From CAZEHS01 sp964649745 (GTDB taxonomy: Bacteria > Bacillota > Clostridia > Peptostreptococcales > Acidaminobacteraceae): a stretch of DNA of 64,000 nucleotides. The stretch's first letter is position 1. Each line of letters starts with the position of its first letter. Below, one piece after another: positions 54,512 to 60,786 of this stretch. A program made the position numbers and the translations under genes. Under the pieces are notes generated by a model. It saw nothing but the letters and a program-made list of their open reading frames with translations. It was not told where the DNA came from and ran no database searches. The stretch covers positions 32,059 to 96,058 of the forward strand of contig CAZYQI010000011.1 of NCBI GenBank assembly GCA_964649745.1. Direction: 5' to 3'.

Positions 54512-54637
54512 CATAATAATAGCGCCTATTTCAGCTGGATAGAACAGGAATTTATTTGAAGCAACTACGTTTGCAATATCCCATAAAACGCTGCTGAACA
54601 TTTTAGCCATATCGAATGCGTATGTAAAATTATCCAT
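54416..54637 (-). CDS. Small hydrophobic protein encoded antisense, unknown
   Basis: The 73-residue protein has two hydrophobic segments (about 28-45 and 56-73) with a basic patch between (RKSTRQKFE). The start codon has a very strong GGAGGTGA site at the right distance, which supports it as real. No family is recognised. Two helices with a charged loop resemble small holin-like or exclusion proteins, but this is a guess. It overlaps the end of the plus-strand gene at 54167-54511. Confidence 0.6.
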   Translation of the reverse strand: MDNFTYAFDMAKMFSSVLWDIANVVASNKFLFYPAEIGAIIMLFARKSTRQKFETADFLLAVVIIMITSAKVM

Positions 54638-54668
54638 TAAATCACCTCCAAAGTTATTATACCACGGC

Positions 54669-54770
54669 CTATCCCCTCACCCCCGGTACTCCCGGCAGCC
54701 CTGAAGAATCGGAACATCAACTGCGAGCGTCCGAAAGTAACGGCACATAATCCGCCGGGGTGAGGGATAG
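54669..54770. repeat. Long imperfect GC-rich inverted repeat
   Basis: CTATCCCCTCACCCCCGG (54669-54686) is complementary to CCGGGGTGAGGGATAG (54755-54770) apart from two one-base C bulges, enclosing about 68 bases. It is much richer in G and C than its surroundings and lies in a non-coding gap upstream of the structural operon. A single-stranded phage genome would fold here, so it could be a replication origin or packaging signal. It is not a terminator, as no T run follows. Confidence 0.6.
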
Positions 54771-54811
54771 CATATAAACCGTAAGCTGGATATCTGAAGG
54801 GAGAGCAGATT

Positions 54812-54961
54812 ATGACAGTTAAAGAACTCATTGAGAAATTGAAGCAAATGCCTCAGGACAAAATAGTTATATCAGGATTTCATGATTCATGGTGCTTCCC
54901 CATTGACGAAGTCTATGAAGATCCACTTCAAGGTACGGGGCATGTATTTATAGGTCGGTGA
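54812..54961 (+). CDS. Small acidic protein (49 residues), unknown
   Basis: The protein starts MTVKELIEKLKQMPQDKIVI and ends GTGHVFIGR. This N-terminal pattern (KELIEKLKQMPQDKIV) recurs in small phage and plasmid proteins of unknown function. It has no membrane segment. GAAGGGAGAG precedes the ATG, and the same 21-base context recurs before the next gene. Confidence 0.65.
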   Translation: MTVKELIEKLKQMPQDKIVISGFHDSWCFPIDEVYEDPLQGTGHVFIGR

Positions 54962-54979
54962 TTGAAGGGAGAGCAGATT

Positions 54980-55075
54980 ATGAATATAAATTCTGACATC
55001 ATGTTGCTTATCGTAATTTGGGCGTGCTGTATTTCCGGCATTTTAGTTTTATTTGAATTGTGGTGTGACGAATGA
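54980..55075 (+). CDS. Tiny single-helix membrane peptide (31 residues)
   Basis: The peptide has one hydrophobic helix (MLLIVIWACCISGILVLFEL, residues 8-27) between short polar ends. It starts with the same GAAGGGAGAG site as the gene before and overlaps the next ATG by 4 bp (ATGA). It resembles minor coat proteins of filamentous phages in size and hydropathy. The role is unproven. Confidence 0.6.
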   Translation: MNINSDIMLLIVIWACCISGILVLFELWCDE

Positions 55076-55266
55076 AAGCCCTAATCCTCGACCGTCAGAA
55101 CCTGCTCTATGAATACCAATACAAAGTAATCGACCGTGACAGCTTCAAGCAATTCCTGATCACCACGCACAATTCCTGGTCAATCGGCTCCAAGGTGGAC
55201 ATTAACACCTTCACTCTCAAGAGTATAAAACCATTATCGGACATCGGAGCATATCATCCCCATTGA
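55072..55266 (+). CDS. Small soluble protein (64 residues), unknown
   Basis: The protein MKALILDRQNLLYEYQYKVI... has no recognised domain and no membrane helix. The overlap with the preceding stop codon (ATGA) indicates translational coupling. It sits in the early phage operon next to the possible ssDNA-binding protein, so a replication-associated role is possible but not shown. Confidence 0.65.
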   Translation: MKALILDRQNLLYEYQYKVIDRDSFKQFLITTHNSWSIGSKVDINTFTLKSIKPLSDIGAYHPH

Positions 55267-55278
55267 AGGAGGGACAAC

Positions 55279-55524
55279 ATGAAAGCAACCATCGAAGGTA
55301 AAGTGCTGGCGAAAAAAATCCAAGAGCCCAAGCCCGGCAGCACAGCGAAAACGAAATACATCCTGGCAATCCATCAGCCCGGTGAAACGGAGCTGGCAAC
55401 CGTTGAGTGCAGTTCCGATCAGTACGGAAAAATCAAAGAGAATGAGGACGTTAAGCTCCCCGTTACCATCAGCGCATGGAAAACAGAACGCAGCTACGGA
55501 CTCAACACAAAGGCGCTTCAATAA
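55279..55524 (+). CDS. Possible phage ssDNA-binding protein (pV-like position)
   Basis: The 81-residue protein is predicted to be mostly beta strands (MKATIEGKVLAKKIQEPKPGSTAKTKYILAIHQPGETELATVECSSDQYGKIKENEDVKLPVTISAW). That would fit a small OB-fold, as in the filamentous phage gene V protein that coats viral ssDNA. No motif proves DNA binding. Size, position just before the structural genes, and a basic-aromatic composition fit. GGAGGGACA precedes the ATG. Confidence 0.55.
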   Translation: MKATIEGKVLAKKIQEPKPGSTAKTKYILAIHQPGETELATVECSSDQYGKIKENEDVKLPVTISAWKTERSYGLNTKALQ

Positions 55525-55528
55525 GAAA

Positions 55529-55546
55529 AGGGCCGGAAACGGCCCT
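55529..55546 (+). repeat. Small GNRA-loop hairpin between the pV-like and pIII-like genes
   Basis: AGGGCCG (55529-55535) and CGGCCCT (55540-55546) form a perfect stem with a GAAA tetraloop. It starts five bases after the stop codon. It lacks a T run, so it is more likely an RNA stabiliser or weak terminator than a strong one. Confidence 0.55.
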
Positions 55547-55572
55547 CTCCCATTAAACCTTGGAGGGGAATC

Positions 55573-56973
55573 ATGAAAAGACTGATCACATTAATAATGG
55601 TGGGGATTATGCTTTTTATGGTTCCCCTTTCGGCGTTTGCAGCAGATATTCCGATTGGTAATTACCGTTCTGCTTTAACGGCTCTTTGTAATCAAATGGA
55701 ATCATATTTTCCTGGACAAGATTATACCGTTTGGTATGCATCAGTTAGAAAACTGAATGAAGATTTTGAAACAAATATGTTGATATGTAAAAATGGAAAC
55801 GCTAGTTTCACATGGGGTCAGCAATCCGGTTATACAACATATGGTTATTTGAATGAGTCCGGAATTGTGGACTATTGGAGAGTCAGGCAATTTTCAGACG
55901 GTACTTGGGATACAACTGTTCAAAGTGCATCTTCTAAATGGGATTCGTCAATATACAAATCTGTTAAATTGACACCTTTTATATCCAGATCATCATTTAT
56001 ATCTGGTGGTACTCCAACAGACCCTTACGGCCCTGATGTCTACAACTACCAAATCAACCCCGGTGACTACTGCCGTTTTACTAAACCTTCAGGAGCCACT
56101 TCAGCAGATATTATCGTAGATTTTGAGGTTGGCAACAACCCTTTTTATCTTGCTAAAAATTATTCATCTGACCAGACAGTAAAAAACTTTGAAGCATCAC
56201 CGTTGGCACAGATAACACATACAACAACTGATCATATAGATATGCAATTGAAAAGCACACGCAGGAATGAACCAATTACAGTTACAAGTGTATGTTCAAT
56301 GGAAAAATTATCAACTGGAGGGAATCTACCACCTGACGGCACTACGTATACAGATGTAGTTGTAGATGATGACCCAAATAAGATTGTCCTTAAAAATAAT
56401 ACGATGACAATGCAATATGTAACAATTCAGCGTAACAGCTGCAATGATGGTGAATATCATAAAATTCAGATAGAAACAATGTCAAACAATTCTTATGTAG
56501 GAAATGGATTGTCCTGGGATATTAAAGATTGGAAAGCTTTGAAATTCAAGGTTCTACCTTTGCAACGTGTAACTATATATAACAGAGGTGGAGTTGCTGG
56601 AAGGGGAGTAGTTGTATCGTATCCAGTTATGGAAGGCTTTAATGTAGGGTTATACAAAGATACCACGCCATTAAATGATGCATTGATACCCGGGAACCCC
56701 GTACCTGTAGAAGATCTCCCCGGATACATCGATGATGGATTAATCAATAATCCAAACATATTGCCTAATGACACGTTAGCTTTATTAAAATGGGCGTCTC
56801 AACAGATTCTTGATTTTTTAGGGGCAATGGGTACGGTCTTGGTAGGTGTAGTTAAATACCTTTTTAATTTTAGTGCCTTATTTGCCTCAATAAGTTTCTT
56901 ACCACCAGAGTTCACCATAGCTTTTATGGCTATGATCGTAGTGTCTCTAGCGTTAAGGGTGGTGGGTCGATGA
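55573..56973 (+). CDS. Secreted, C-terminally membrane-anchored protein in pIII position (adsorption candidate)
   Basis: The 466-residue protein has a clear signal peptide (MKRLITLIMVGIMLFMVPLSAFAAD, cleavage near residue 24). A large Ser/Thr/Asn/Tyr-rich exported region (about 25-390) follows, then two C-terminal hydrophobic segments (about 405-432 and 440-464) ending in an Arg. In filamentous phages the receptor-binding tip protein pIII has the same architecture. No similarity to known pIII is recognised, as usual for this fast-evolving protein. It overlaps the next gene by 4 bp. The alternative is a pVII/pIX-type assembly protein, less likely at this length. Confidence 0.72.
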   Translation: MKRLITLIMVGIMLFMVPLSAFAADIPIGNYRSALTALCNQMESYFPGQDYTVWYASVRKLNEDFETNMLICKNGNASFTWGQQSGYTTYGYLNESGIVDYWRVRQFSDGTWDTTVQSASSKWDSSIYKSVKLTPFISRSSFISGGTPTDPYGPDVYNYQINPGDYCRFTKPSGATSADIIVDFEVGNNPFYLAKNYSSDQTVKNFEASPLAQITHTTTDHIDMQLKSTRRNEPITVTSVCSMEKLSTGGNLPPDGTTYTDVVVDDDPNKIVLKNNTMTMQYVTIQRNSCNDGEYHKIQIETMSNNSYVGNGLSWDIKDWKALKFKVLPLQRVTIYNRGGVAGRGVVVSYPVMEGFNVGLYKDTTPLNDALIPGNPVPVEDLPGYIDDGLINNPNILPNDTLALLKWASQQILDFLGAMGTVLVGVVKYLFNFSALFASISFLPPEFTIAFMAMIVVSLALRVVGR

Positions 56974-57299
56974 TCCAAGTTTTAAAGGGTATCTCCACAT
57001 GGTTTAGTATGCTGTGGGATATGCTTGGCACTATCAATATTTCATATGGCATCAGCTTACTGGATCTGTTTATCGTAATCTTCTTACTCAACCTGCTGTT
57101 CCGCTTTATGAAAATGCTGCTTATATCTGGCATTAACGAAGCCAACAATGAAACGATTGTTAATCTTCGCGATAAATTTGGTGGAATGGAAACGGCTCGA
57201 AAAGAAGACCGGACAACTTATGGTTACAAATTAAAAGAAGCTCCGAAAAGACGTGATGAAATGTTCGATTTCTTTGATTACAGGAGGGACAATAAATGA
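56970..57299 (+). CDS. Minor coat or assembly membrane protein (pVI-like position)
   Basis: The 109-residue protein has hydrophobic N-terminal segments (about 7-22 and 28-52) and a long charged C-terminal tail (NEANNETIVNLRDKFGGMETARKEDRTTYGYKLKEAPKRRDEMFDFFDYRRDNK). No family is recognised. It overlaps both neighbours by 4 bp (ATGA), so the set is translationally coupled. Confidence 0.65.
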   Translation: MIQVLKGISTWFSMLWDMLGTINISYGISLLDLFIVIFLLNLLFRFMKMLLISGINEANNETIVNLRDKFGGMETARKEDRTTYGYKLKEAPKRRDEMFDFFDYRRDNK

Positions 57300-57499
57300 A
57301 CCCCTTAGACTACTTCATTAGCTACGCCGAAGTTATCCCCCCGGAACCATTCGTCCCTGATGTCTATCAGCAGCTTATACTGGACGATCTCTCTAAAATC
57401 ATCTTTACCTGCACCTTAATCTCCATCCTTCTCTTCCTTCAACTGTTCTTTGGCTTTATTAAGCCAGGCGGTAAACAAAATGACGATGATTTATTCTAG
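57296..57499 (+). CDS. Small membrane protein of the coat cluster
   Basis: The 67-residue protein has an acidic N-terminus with PPEPFVP, one membrane helix (about 33-54) and a Lys/Asp tail (KPGGKQNDDDLF). No family is recognised. It overlaps the preceding gene by 4 bp; GGAGGGAC lies before its ATG. Confidence 0.65.
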   Translation: MNPLDYFISYAEVIPPEPFVPDVYQQLILDDLSKIIFTCTLISILLFLQLFFGFIKPGGKQNDDDLF

Positions 57500-57510
57500 G
57501 GGGTGATCAG

Positions 57511-57663
57511 ATGGTACTAGAAACTATCCGTGCAATAGTCGGTCCCGTGCCACCGGGCTACGAAATCTATGAATATCTCTTCAGCTTCATCATGACCATG
57601 TTTGTTATCAAGTATCTGCTCCAACTCTTCAAGCTTCCCATGATGTTCTTGCCCCATAAGTAG
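57511..57663 (+). CDS. Small membrane protein (50 residues) of the coat cluster
   Basis: The sequence MVLETIRAIVGPVPPGYEIYEYLFSFIMTMFVIKYLLQLFKLPMMFLPHK has one hydrophobic helix (about 22-40) and a basic end. GGGGGTGATC precedes the ATG. In size and topology it resembles minor coat proteins. The role is inferred. Confidence 0.65.
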   Translation: MVLETIRAIVGPVPPGYEIYEYLFSFIMTMFVIKYLLQLFKLPMMFLPHK

Positions 57664-57732
57664 GGCATAACATACTTGAATCTGGCCAGGATTCTACCAC
57701 TCACACTTAAAACTTAAACAGGAGGATTCACA

Positions 57733-57897
57733 ATGGCTGACATGATCACGCAACTTACCAGTCTGTTCACAGCTTTCATCGGTTGGATCGGCAACGTCCT
57801 CACCCTCTTCACCACCACACCCATCCTCATGGTGATGGTTGGCCTTACAATTTTCGCTTTCATCGTCGGCATGAGCCGTCGTCTGCTCCACGGTTAA
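57733..57897 (+). CDS. Putative major coat protein (pVIII-like)
   Basis: The 54-residue protein has an amphipathic N-terminus (MADMITQLTSLFTAFIGWIGN), a hydrophobic middle (about 25-47) and a short basic C-terminus (RRLLHG). This resembles filamentous phage major coat subunits, whose basic end contacts the DNA. There is no cleavable signal peptide, as in Pf3. The AGGAGG site 6 bases upstream is the strongest in the cluster, which fits a highly made product. A long hairpin follows directly. Confidence 0.7.
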   Translation: MADMITQLTSLFTAFIGWIGNVLTLFTTTPILMVMVGLTIFAFIVGMSRRLLHG

Positions 57898-57902
57898 TAG
57901 CA

Positions 57903-57974
57903 GTTTGCGCTGCAATATCCTTTCCCCAAGGTGCCCCGGTTCACCGGGGCCCAGGGGGTGGATATTCAGCAAAC
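57903..57974. repeat. Long nested hairpin between coat and Zot genes
   Basis: Outer arms GTTTGC...AATATCC (57903-57920) and GGATATT...GCAAAC (57960-57974) pair with small bulges. Inside, CCCC pairs with GGGG, and the apex GCCCCGG-TTCA-CCGGGGC (57933-57950) is perfect. It fills the whole gap between the coat-like gene and the Zot-like gene and has no T run, so it is not a standard terminator. Candidate roles are packaging signal or mRNA processing/attenuation after the coat gene. Confidence 0.7.
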
Positions 57975-57993
57975 GCATTAGGGAGGGATTAAA

Positions 57994-58755
57994 TTGATAA
58001 AAATGTTCTGCGGTCGCCCCGGTTCTGGTAAATCTTATATTGCCTCTAAACAAGCAATTAAGTTCATGGAAAAAGGGCGACCTGTTTTTTCCAACTACCC
58101 CATCTGTTTTCACTCGGGCAAATATGAATATCGTTCCCTTCAGCTTACCCGTGACATGATCCGGAAAGGAGCCTATCCCCCAGGTTCACTTATTATCGTT
58201 GATGAATGCAACCATTGGTTTAACTCGCGCAACTTCAAAGAATTCAACGTCCAAGATCTTATTTTTTTTACCCAACATCGTCACATTGGCCTCGATATGT
58301 TCTTAATTTCTCAACATCCCCAACGGGTAGACGTATCCATCCGTGAGATCGTCAATCTCTACTATGAGATTATCAACATCGGCCCCTTCTCCCTCATCTT
58401 CAAATACGACAACATAGAGGATTACTCCACCGGTAAGCAATTCCCTCAAATCATCTGGCGATTTCCCCAAGTATTCACCGCCTACGATACCAATTACTTC
58501 GCCGACAGCTTCGACAACCGTGAAGAAGTCTATAACATATGGGACACACCCATTCAGGATTATACATGGTCCTATCTCCGGGAAAAGTACCGGAACAAAT
58601 GGCTGGATATTACCAAAGGGAAATACAGGCGAAGGAACACGCTGCTGGCTTTGACTGAAGTTCTTTATAAGCCTCTTGGTAAATCATTTTTTAAGAAACC
58701 AGTTCCGGAAAATCCTGATCAGGAAGAAGTCGAACCGACTCCGGTATCGGAATAA
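57994..58755 (+). CDS. Zot-like (pI) filamentous phage assembly ATPase
   Basis: The 253-residue protein has the Zot domain: Walker A CGRPGSGKSYIA (about 6-17), Walker B LIIVDECNHWF (about 67-77), and FTQHRHIGLDMFLISQHPQRVDVSIREIVNLYYEI. Zot/pI powers extrusion of filamentous phages through the membrane. Its TTG start follows GGGAGGG; an ATG three codons on is farther from the site. Usual pI proteins have a membrane helix after the ATPase domain. This one ends in a soluble Pro/Glu tail and shows none, but a separate one-helix peptide follows. Confidence 0.9.
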   Translation: MIKMFCGRPGSGKSYIASKQAIKFMEKGRPVFSNYPICFHSGKYEYRSLQLTRDMIRKGAYPPGSLIIVDECNHWFNSRNFKEFNVQDLIFFTQHRHIGLDMFLISQHPQRVDVSIREIVNLYYEIINIGPFSLIFKYDNIEDYSTGKQFPQIIWRFPQVFTAYDTNYFADSFDNREEVYNIWDTPIQDYTWSYLREKYRNKWLDITKGKYRRRNTLLALTEVLYKPLGKSFFKKPVPENPDQEEVEPTPVSE

Positions 58756-58767
58756 TAGGAGTTTGAC

Positions 58768-58863
58768 ATGAGCGATAAGCTTATTGAATTTTGGGAAAAC
58801 TACAAGCCATTCCTGCCCTGGGTGATAATAGCTGAATTAATCTATTATATTGTAAATCATTAA
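58768..58863 (+). CDS. Tiny one-helix membrane peptide next to Zot
   Basis: The 31-residue peptide MSDKLIEFWENYKPFLPWVIIAELIYYIVNH has a single hydrophobic helix (about 15-29). It starts 12 bp after the Zot-like gene, with AGGAG upstream. It may supply the membrane segment that the Zot-like protein lacks. This link is inference. Confidence 0.6.
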   Translation: MSDKLIEFWENYKPFLPWVIIAELIYYIVNH

Positions 58864-58876
58864 CCGGGAGGTAACC

Positions 58877-59155
58877 ATGACCACCAGAGACATAATGGGC
58901 TACAAGAAATCCCATACACTAAAGGTCCATCCTCAGCACTTCAAATACCTTAATTATGAACTAGACATCCTCCGGAAGAACTTTAAAGTGCGAATCGATG
59001 ATCGCGACTATGACATCGGCGACATGCTCATTCTTGAGGAATACGATCCCCAAAAATGCGAGTATACCGGCAGGAAAGTTGTTCGTCAGATAACCGACAT
59101 CCTGCGCGACAATCCTTACGTACCGGCAGGCTACTGCATACTGAGTTTGTATTAA
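58877..59155 (+). CDS. DUF3850 / ASCH-like small protein
   Basis: The 92-residue protein shows HTLKVHPQHFKYLNYELDILRKNFKVRIDDRDYDIGDMLILEEYDPQKCEYTGRKVVRQIT...GYCILSL. This matches the DUF3850 pattern (ASCH/PUA-like fold, common in phages, putative nucleic-acid binding). GGGAGG lies 6 bases before the ATG. It ends the rightward structural unit; a convergent minus-strand gene follows. Its function in a filamentous phage is unknown. Confidence 0.75.
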   Translation: MTTRDIMGYKKSHTLKVHPQHFKYLNYELDILRKNFKVRIDDRDYDIGDMLILEEYDPQKCEYTGRKVVRQITDILRDNPYVPAGYCILSLY

Positions 59156-59190
59156 CCTCGGCGCGAAGCGCCCGCGCAAAATGGCAAAAG

Positions 59191-59210
59191 AAAAAGCCCC
59201 TTTTCGGGGC
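59191..59210 (-). terminator. Terminator after the minus-strand gene at 59218-59541
   Basis: On the minus strand GCCCC-GAAAA-GGGGC (59206-59210 with 59196-59200) is followed by TTTTTCTTTT. It begins 8 bp after the stop codon. Confidence 0.85.
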
Positions 59211-59217
59211 ACAAGGT

Positions 59218-59541
59218 TTATCTTCTGCCAACAGCAAGATTACGACGTATATCGTAACCATCGTGGTCCTCACCTTCCAGGTAAAATTCTCGGATGAAGA
59301 AGTATTCGAACATATCGCACATAGCAAGGGCTTGCATGAATTGGCTATTGTAATCGGGATAATCCCCATTAAGGGATTCATAAATAGACATATAAAACGA
59401 AACAGCATGATGCCACTTATCGTTAAAGGTGTCGTGATTTCGATTTGACTTAAGACATTGAGTAGCGGATTCAATGAAATTTTTTTCAAAACGTCGCAGA
59501 TCATAATTGATACCCCAAACGATTTCAGATTTCTTTTTCAT
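59218..59541 (-). CDS. Minus-strand phage gene, unknown (107 residues)
   Basis: The protein MKKKSEIVWGINYDLRRFEKNFIESATQCLKSNRNHDTFNDKWHHAVSFYMSIYESLNGDYPDYNSQFMQALAMCDMFEYFFIREFYLEGEDHDGYDIRRNLAVGRR is probably alpha-helical and soluble, with no recognised domain. GGGAGG lies 8 bases upstream of the ATG, and its terminator follows, so it is a separate unit against the main direction. In prophages such isolated genes often serve lysogeny or exclusion. That is only a guess here. Confidence 0.7.
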   Translation of the reverse strand: MKKKSEIVWGINYDLRRFEKNFIESATQCLKSNRNHDTFNDKWHHAVSFYMSIYESLNGDYPDYNSQFMQALAMCDMFEYFFIREFYLEGEDHDGYDIRRNLAVGRR

Positions 59542-59899
59542 GGTCTTTCCTCCCTTGTCATTATCTAGGACACAGAGCCGTCCACGGTGGACCGCTTGGC
59601 CGCTTTAAATCATGGCCTGGGTGCCTTTTGACAAGGGTTTAAGCGGAAATTATTTTATCCGCCTAGTACATATAAACAACTTTAGCACAGCAAAGATAAA
59701 AAAATTTATGCGGCCCTTGTTGAAAGGTTAGGCCATGATAGCCTTTCGGCAGCGGTCACCAGAGGCTCTAACAAACTAGTCATTTCCTCTTTAGCCTAAC
59801 CATTTAATCCAACACGTACGGAAAACATGCGATAGGGATCGCAGAGCCCGGGCCGAAGGCATCGCCCACAAAACCAACCATAGAACAGGAGGATAACCC
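59542..59899. promoter_or_regulatory. 358-bp regulatory region before the replication/integration module
   Basis: No gene is seen. A plus-strand promoter TTGACA (59628-59633), 17-base spacer, TATTTT (59651-59656) is flanked by repeated CCGCTT/AAGCGG boxes: 59592-59597, 59600-59609 and 59638-59646. An inverted repeat GCGGA-N10-TCCGC (59643-59662) also overlaps the -10. Further right GGTTAGGC (about 59727) pairs with GCCTAACC (about 59793). TGCGAT-AGGG-ATCGCA (about 59828-59843) and GCCCGGGC follow just before the ribosome binding site of the next gene. These could be operator sites, a replication origin or a packaging signal. Confidence 0.55.
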
Positions 59900-60118
59900 T
59901 TGCAAATAGATCCATCCTACTTAACTGCATCAGTTAATCCATCGGCAACATTCATCCTATTACACGTAACGATCTATTGGTACATCAGCGATCTCGTCAT
60001 GGATTATCTAATGAACAACTGTAACAAGGACTGTCAAAACTGCAAAATGTGGAACTGCCAGCACTGGAGGAACCTAAATGGCACCCAGGATAAAACCGAT
60101 GAAATACGGAGAAATTGA
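59900..60118 (+). CDS. Small membrane protein with Cys cluster
   Basis: The 72-residue protein starts with TTG 7 bases after AGGAGG. It has one hydrophobic segment (about 16-36) followed by CNKDCQNCKMWNCQHW, a C-x3-C-x2-C-x4-C cluster that could bind zinc or form disulfides. A charged tail follows. No family is recognised. It overlaps the next gene by 41 bp, whose own GGAGG lies within this gene. Confidence 0.6.
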   Translation: MQIDPSYLTASVNPSATFILLHVTIYWYISDLVMDYLMNNCNKDCQNCKMWNCQHWRNLNGTQDKTDEIRRN

Positions 60119-60431
60119 AATCCTGTCTATCCAACCACACGGCGAAGAAGGCGTATACTTCAAAATTCGGTATCCTTACCACATCGACGCATATCGCACA
60201 TCCCGAAATGGCAAGGGCCTCTGGATGCTAAAGCTCATCAACGGACATCATCACTGGTTGCAAGTCAAGCGAATCAGTCAATTCACCCTAAAAAACGGCC
60301 CAAACGTCCAGAAACAGATACTAACATACATCACAGGCGATAAATTCAGGCGTCCGGTACAGGATCCTGAACAGTTGACTTTATATGACTTCATCTCAAA
60401 GACTGAGGAGGCTCTAAATGCTCTTATCTGA
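60078..60431 (+). CDS. Unknown basic protein (117 residues)
   Basis: The protein has a beta-rich N-terminal half (MKYGEIEILSIQPHGEEGVYFKIRYPYHIDAYRTSRNGKGLWMLKLINGHHHWLQVKRI) and a helical end. It has no recognised domain and no membrane segment. GGAGG lies 7 bases before the ATG. It overlaps both neighbours, so it belongs to the replication module. A DNA-binding or replication accessory role is possible but unproven. Confidence 0.65.
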   Translation: MAPRIKPMKYGEIEILSIQPHGEEGVYFKIRYPYHIDAYRTSRNGKGLWMLKLINGHHHWLQVKRISQFTLKNGPNVQKQILTYITGDKFRRPVQDPEQLTLYDFISKTEEALNALI

Positions 60432-60684
60432 ACTTACAGGGACTGAATTAAAAGTACTATATATCGCAGATCATTATGTGAATGTGATACGGCGCAGTGC
60501 TAATAATCTGATTGACATAAAATACATTATTGACCACAGCGGTTTGAGCAAGTCAGCTGTTTATTTGGCGCTCAGAACACTATCAGACAAAGGGATAATG
60601 CATAATGCGTGGGATTGGAATGGCGGGTACCGTTTATGCGATTACAAACTAATAAAGTCAATTAGAGATATCTCAATCGAGTAA
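60418..60684 (+). CDS. Winged-helix DNA-binding protein (small regulator)
   Basis: The 88-residue protein fits a winged helix-turn-helix: LIDIKYIIDHSGLSKSAVYLALRTLSDKGIMHNAWDWNGGYRL (about 32-74) has the recognition helix and wing pattern of MarR/ArsR-like or replication-control proteins. GAGGAGG precedes the ATG. It overlaps the upstream gene by 14 bp. It may control copy number or the module promoter; no target is shown. Confidence 0.7.
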   Translation: MLLSELTGTELKVLYIADHYVNVIRRSANNLIDIKYIIDHSGLSKSAVYLALRTLSDKGIMHNAWDWNGGYRLCDYKLIKSIRDISIE

Positions 60685-60786
60685 TCGATTAGTGTATATA
60701 GTGGACTGACCTGGACAGTCTTTATTATGGAATACCTGCAGCAAATCCATAAAATGCACAATCGTGACCGCGAACCAGCGGATACC

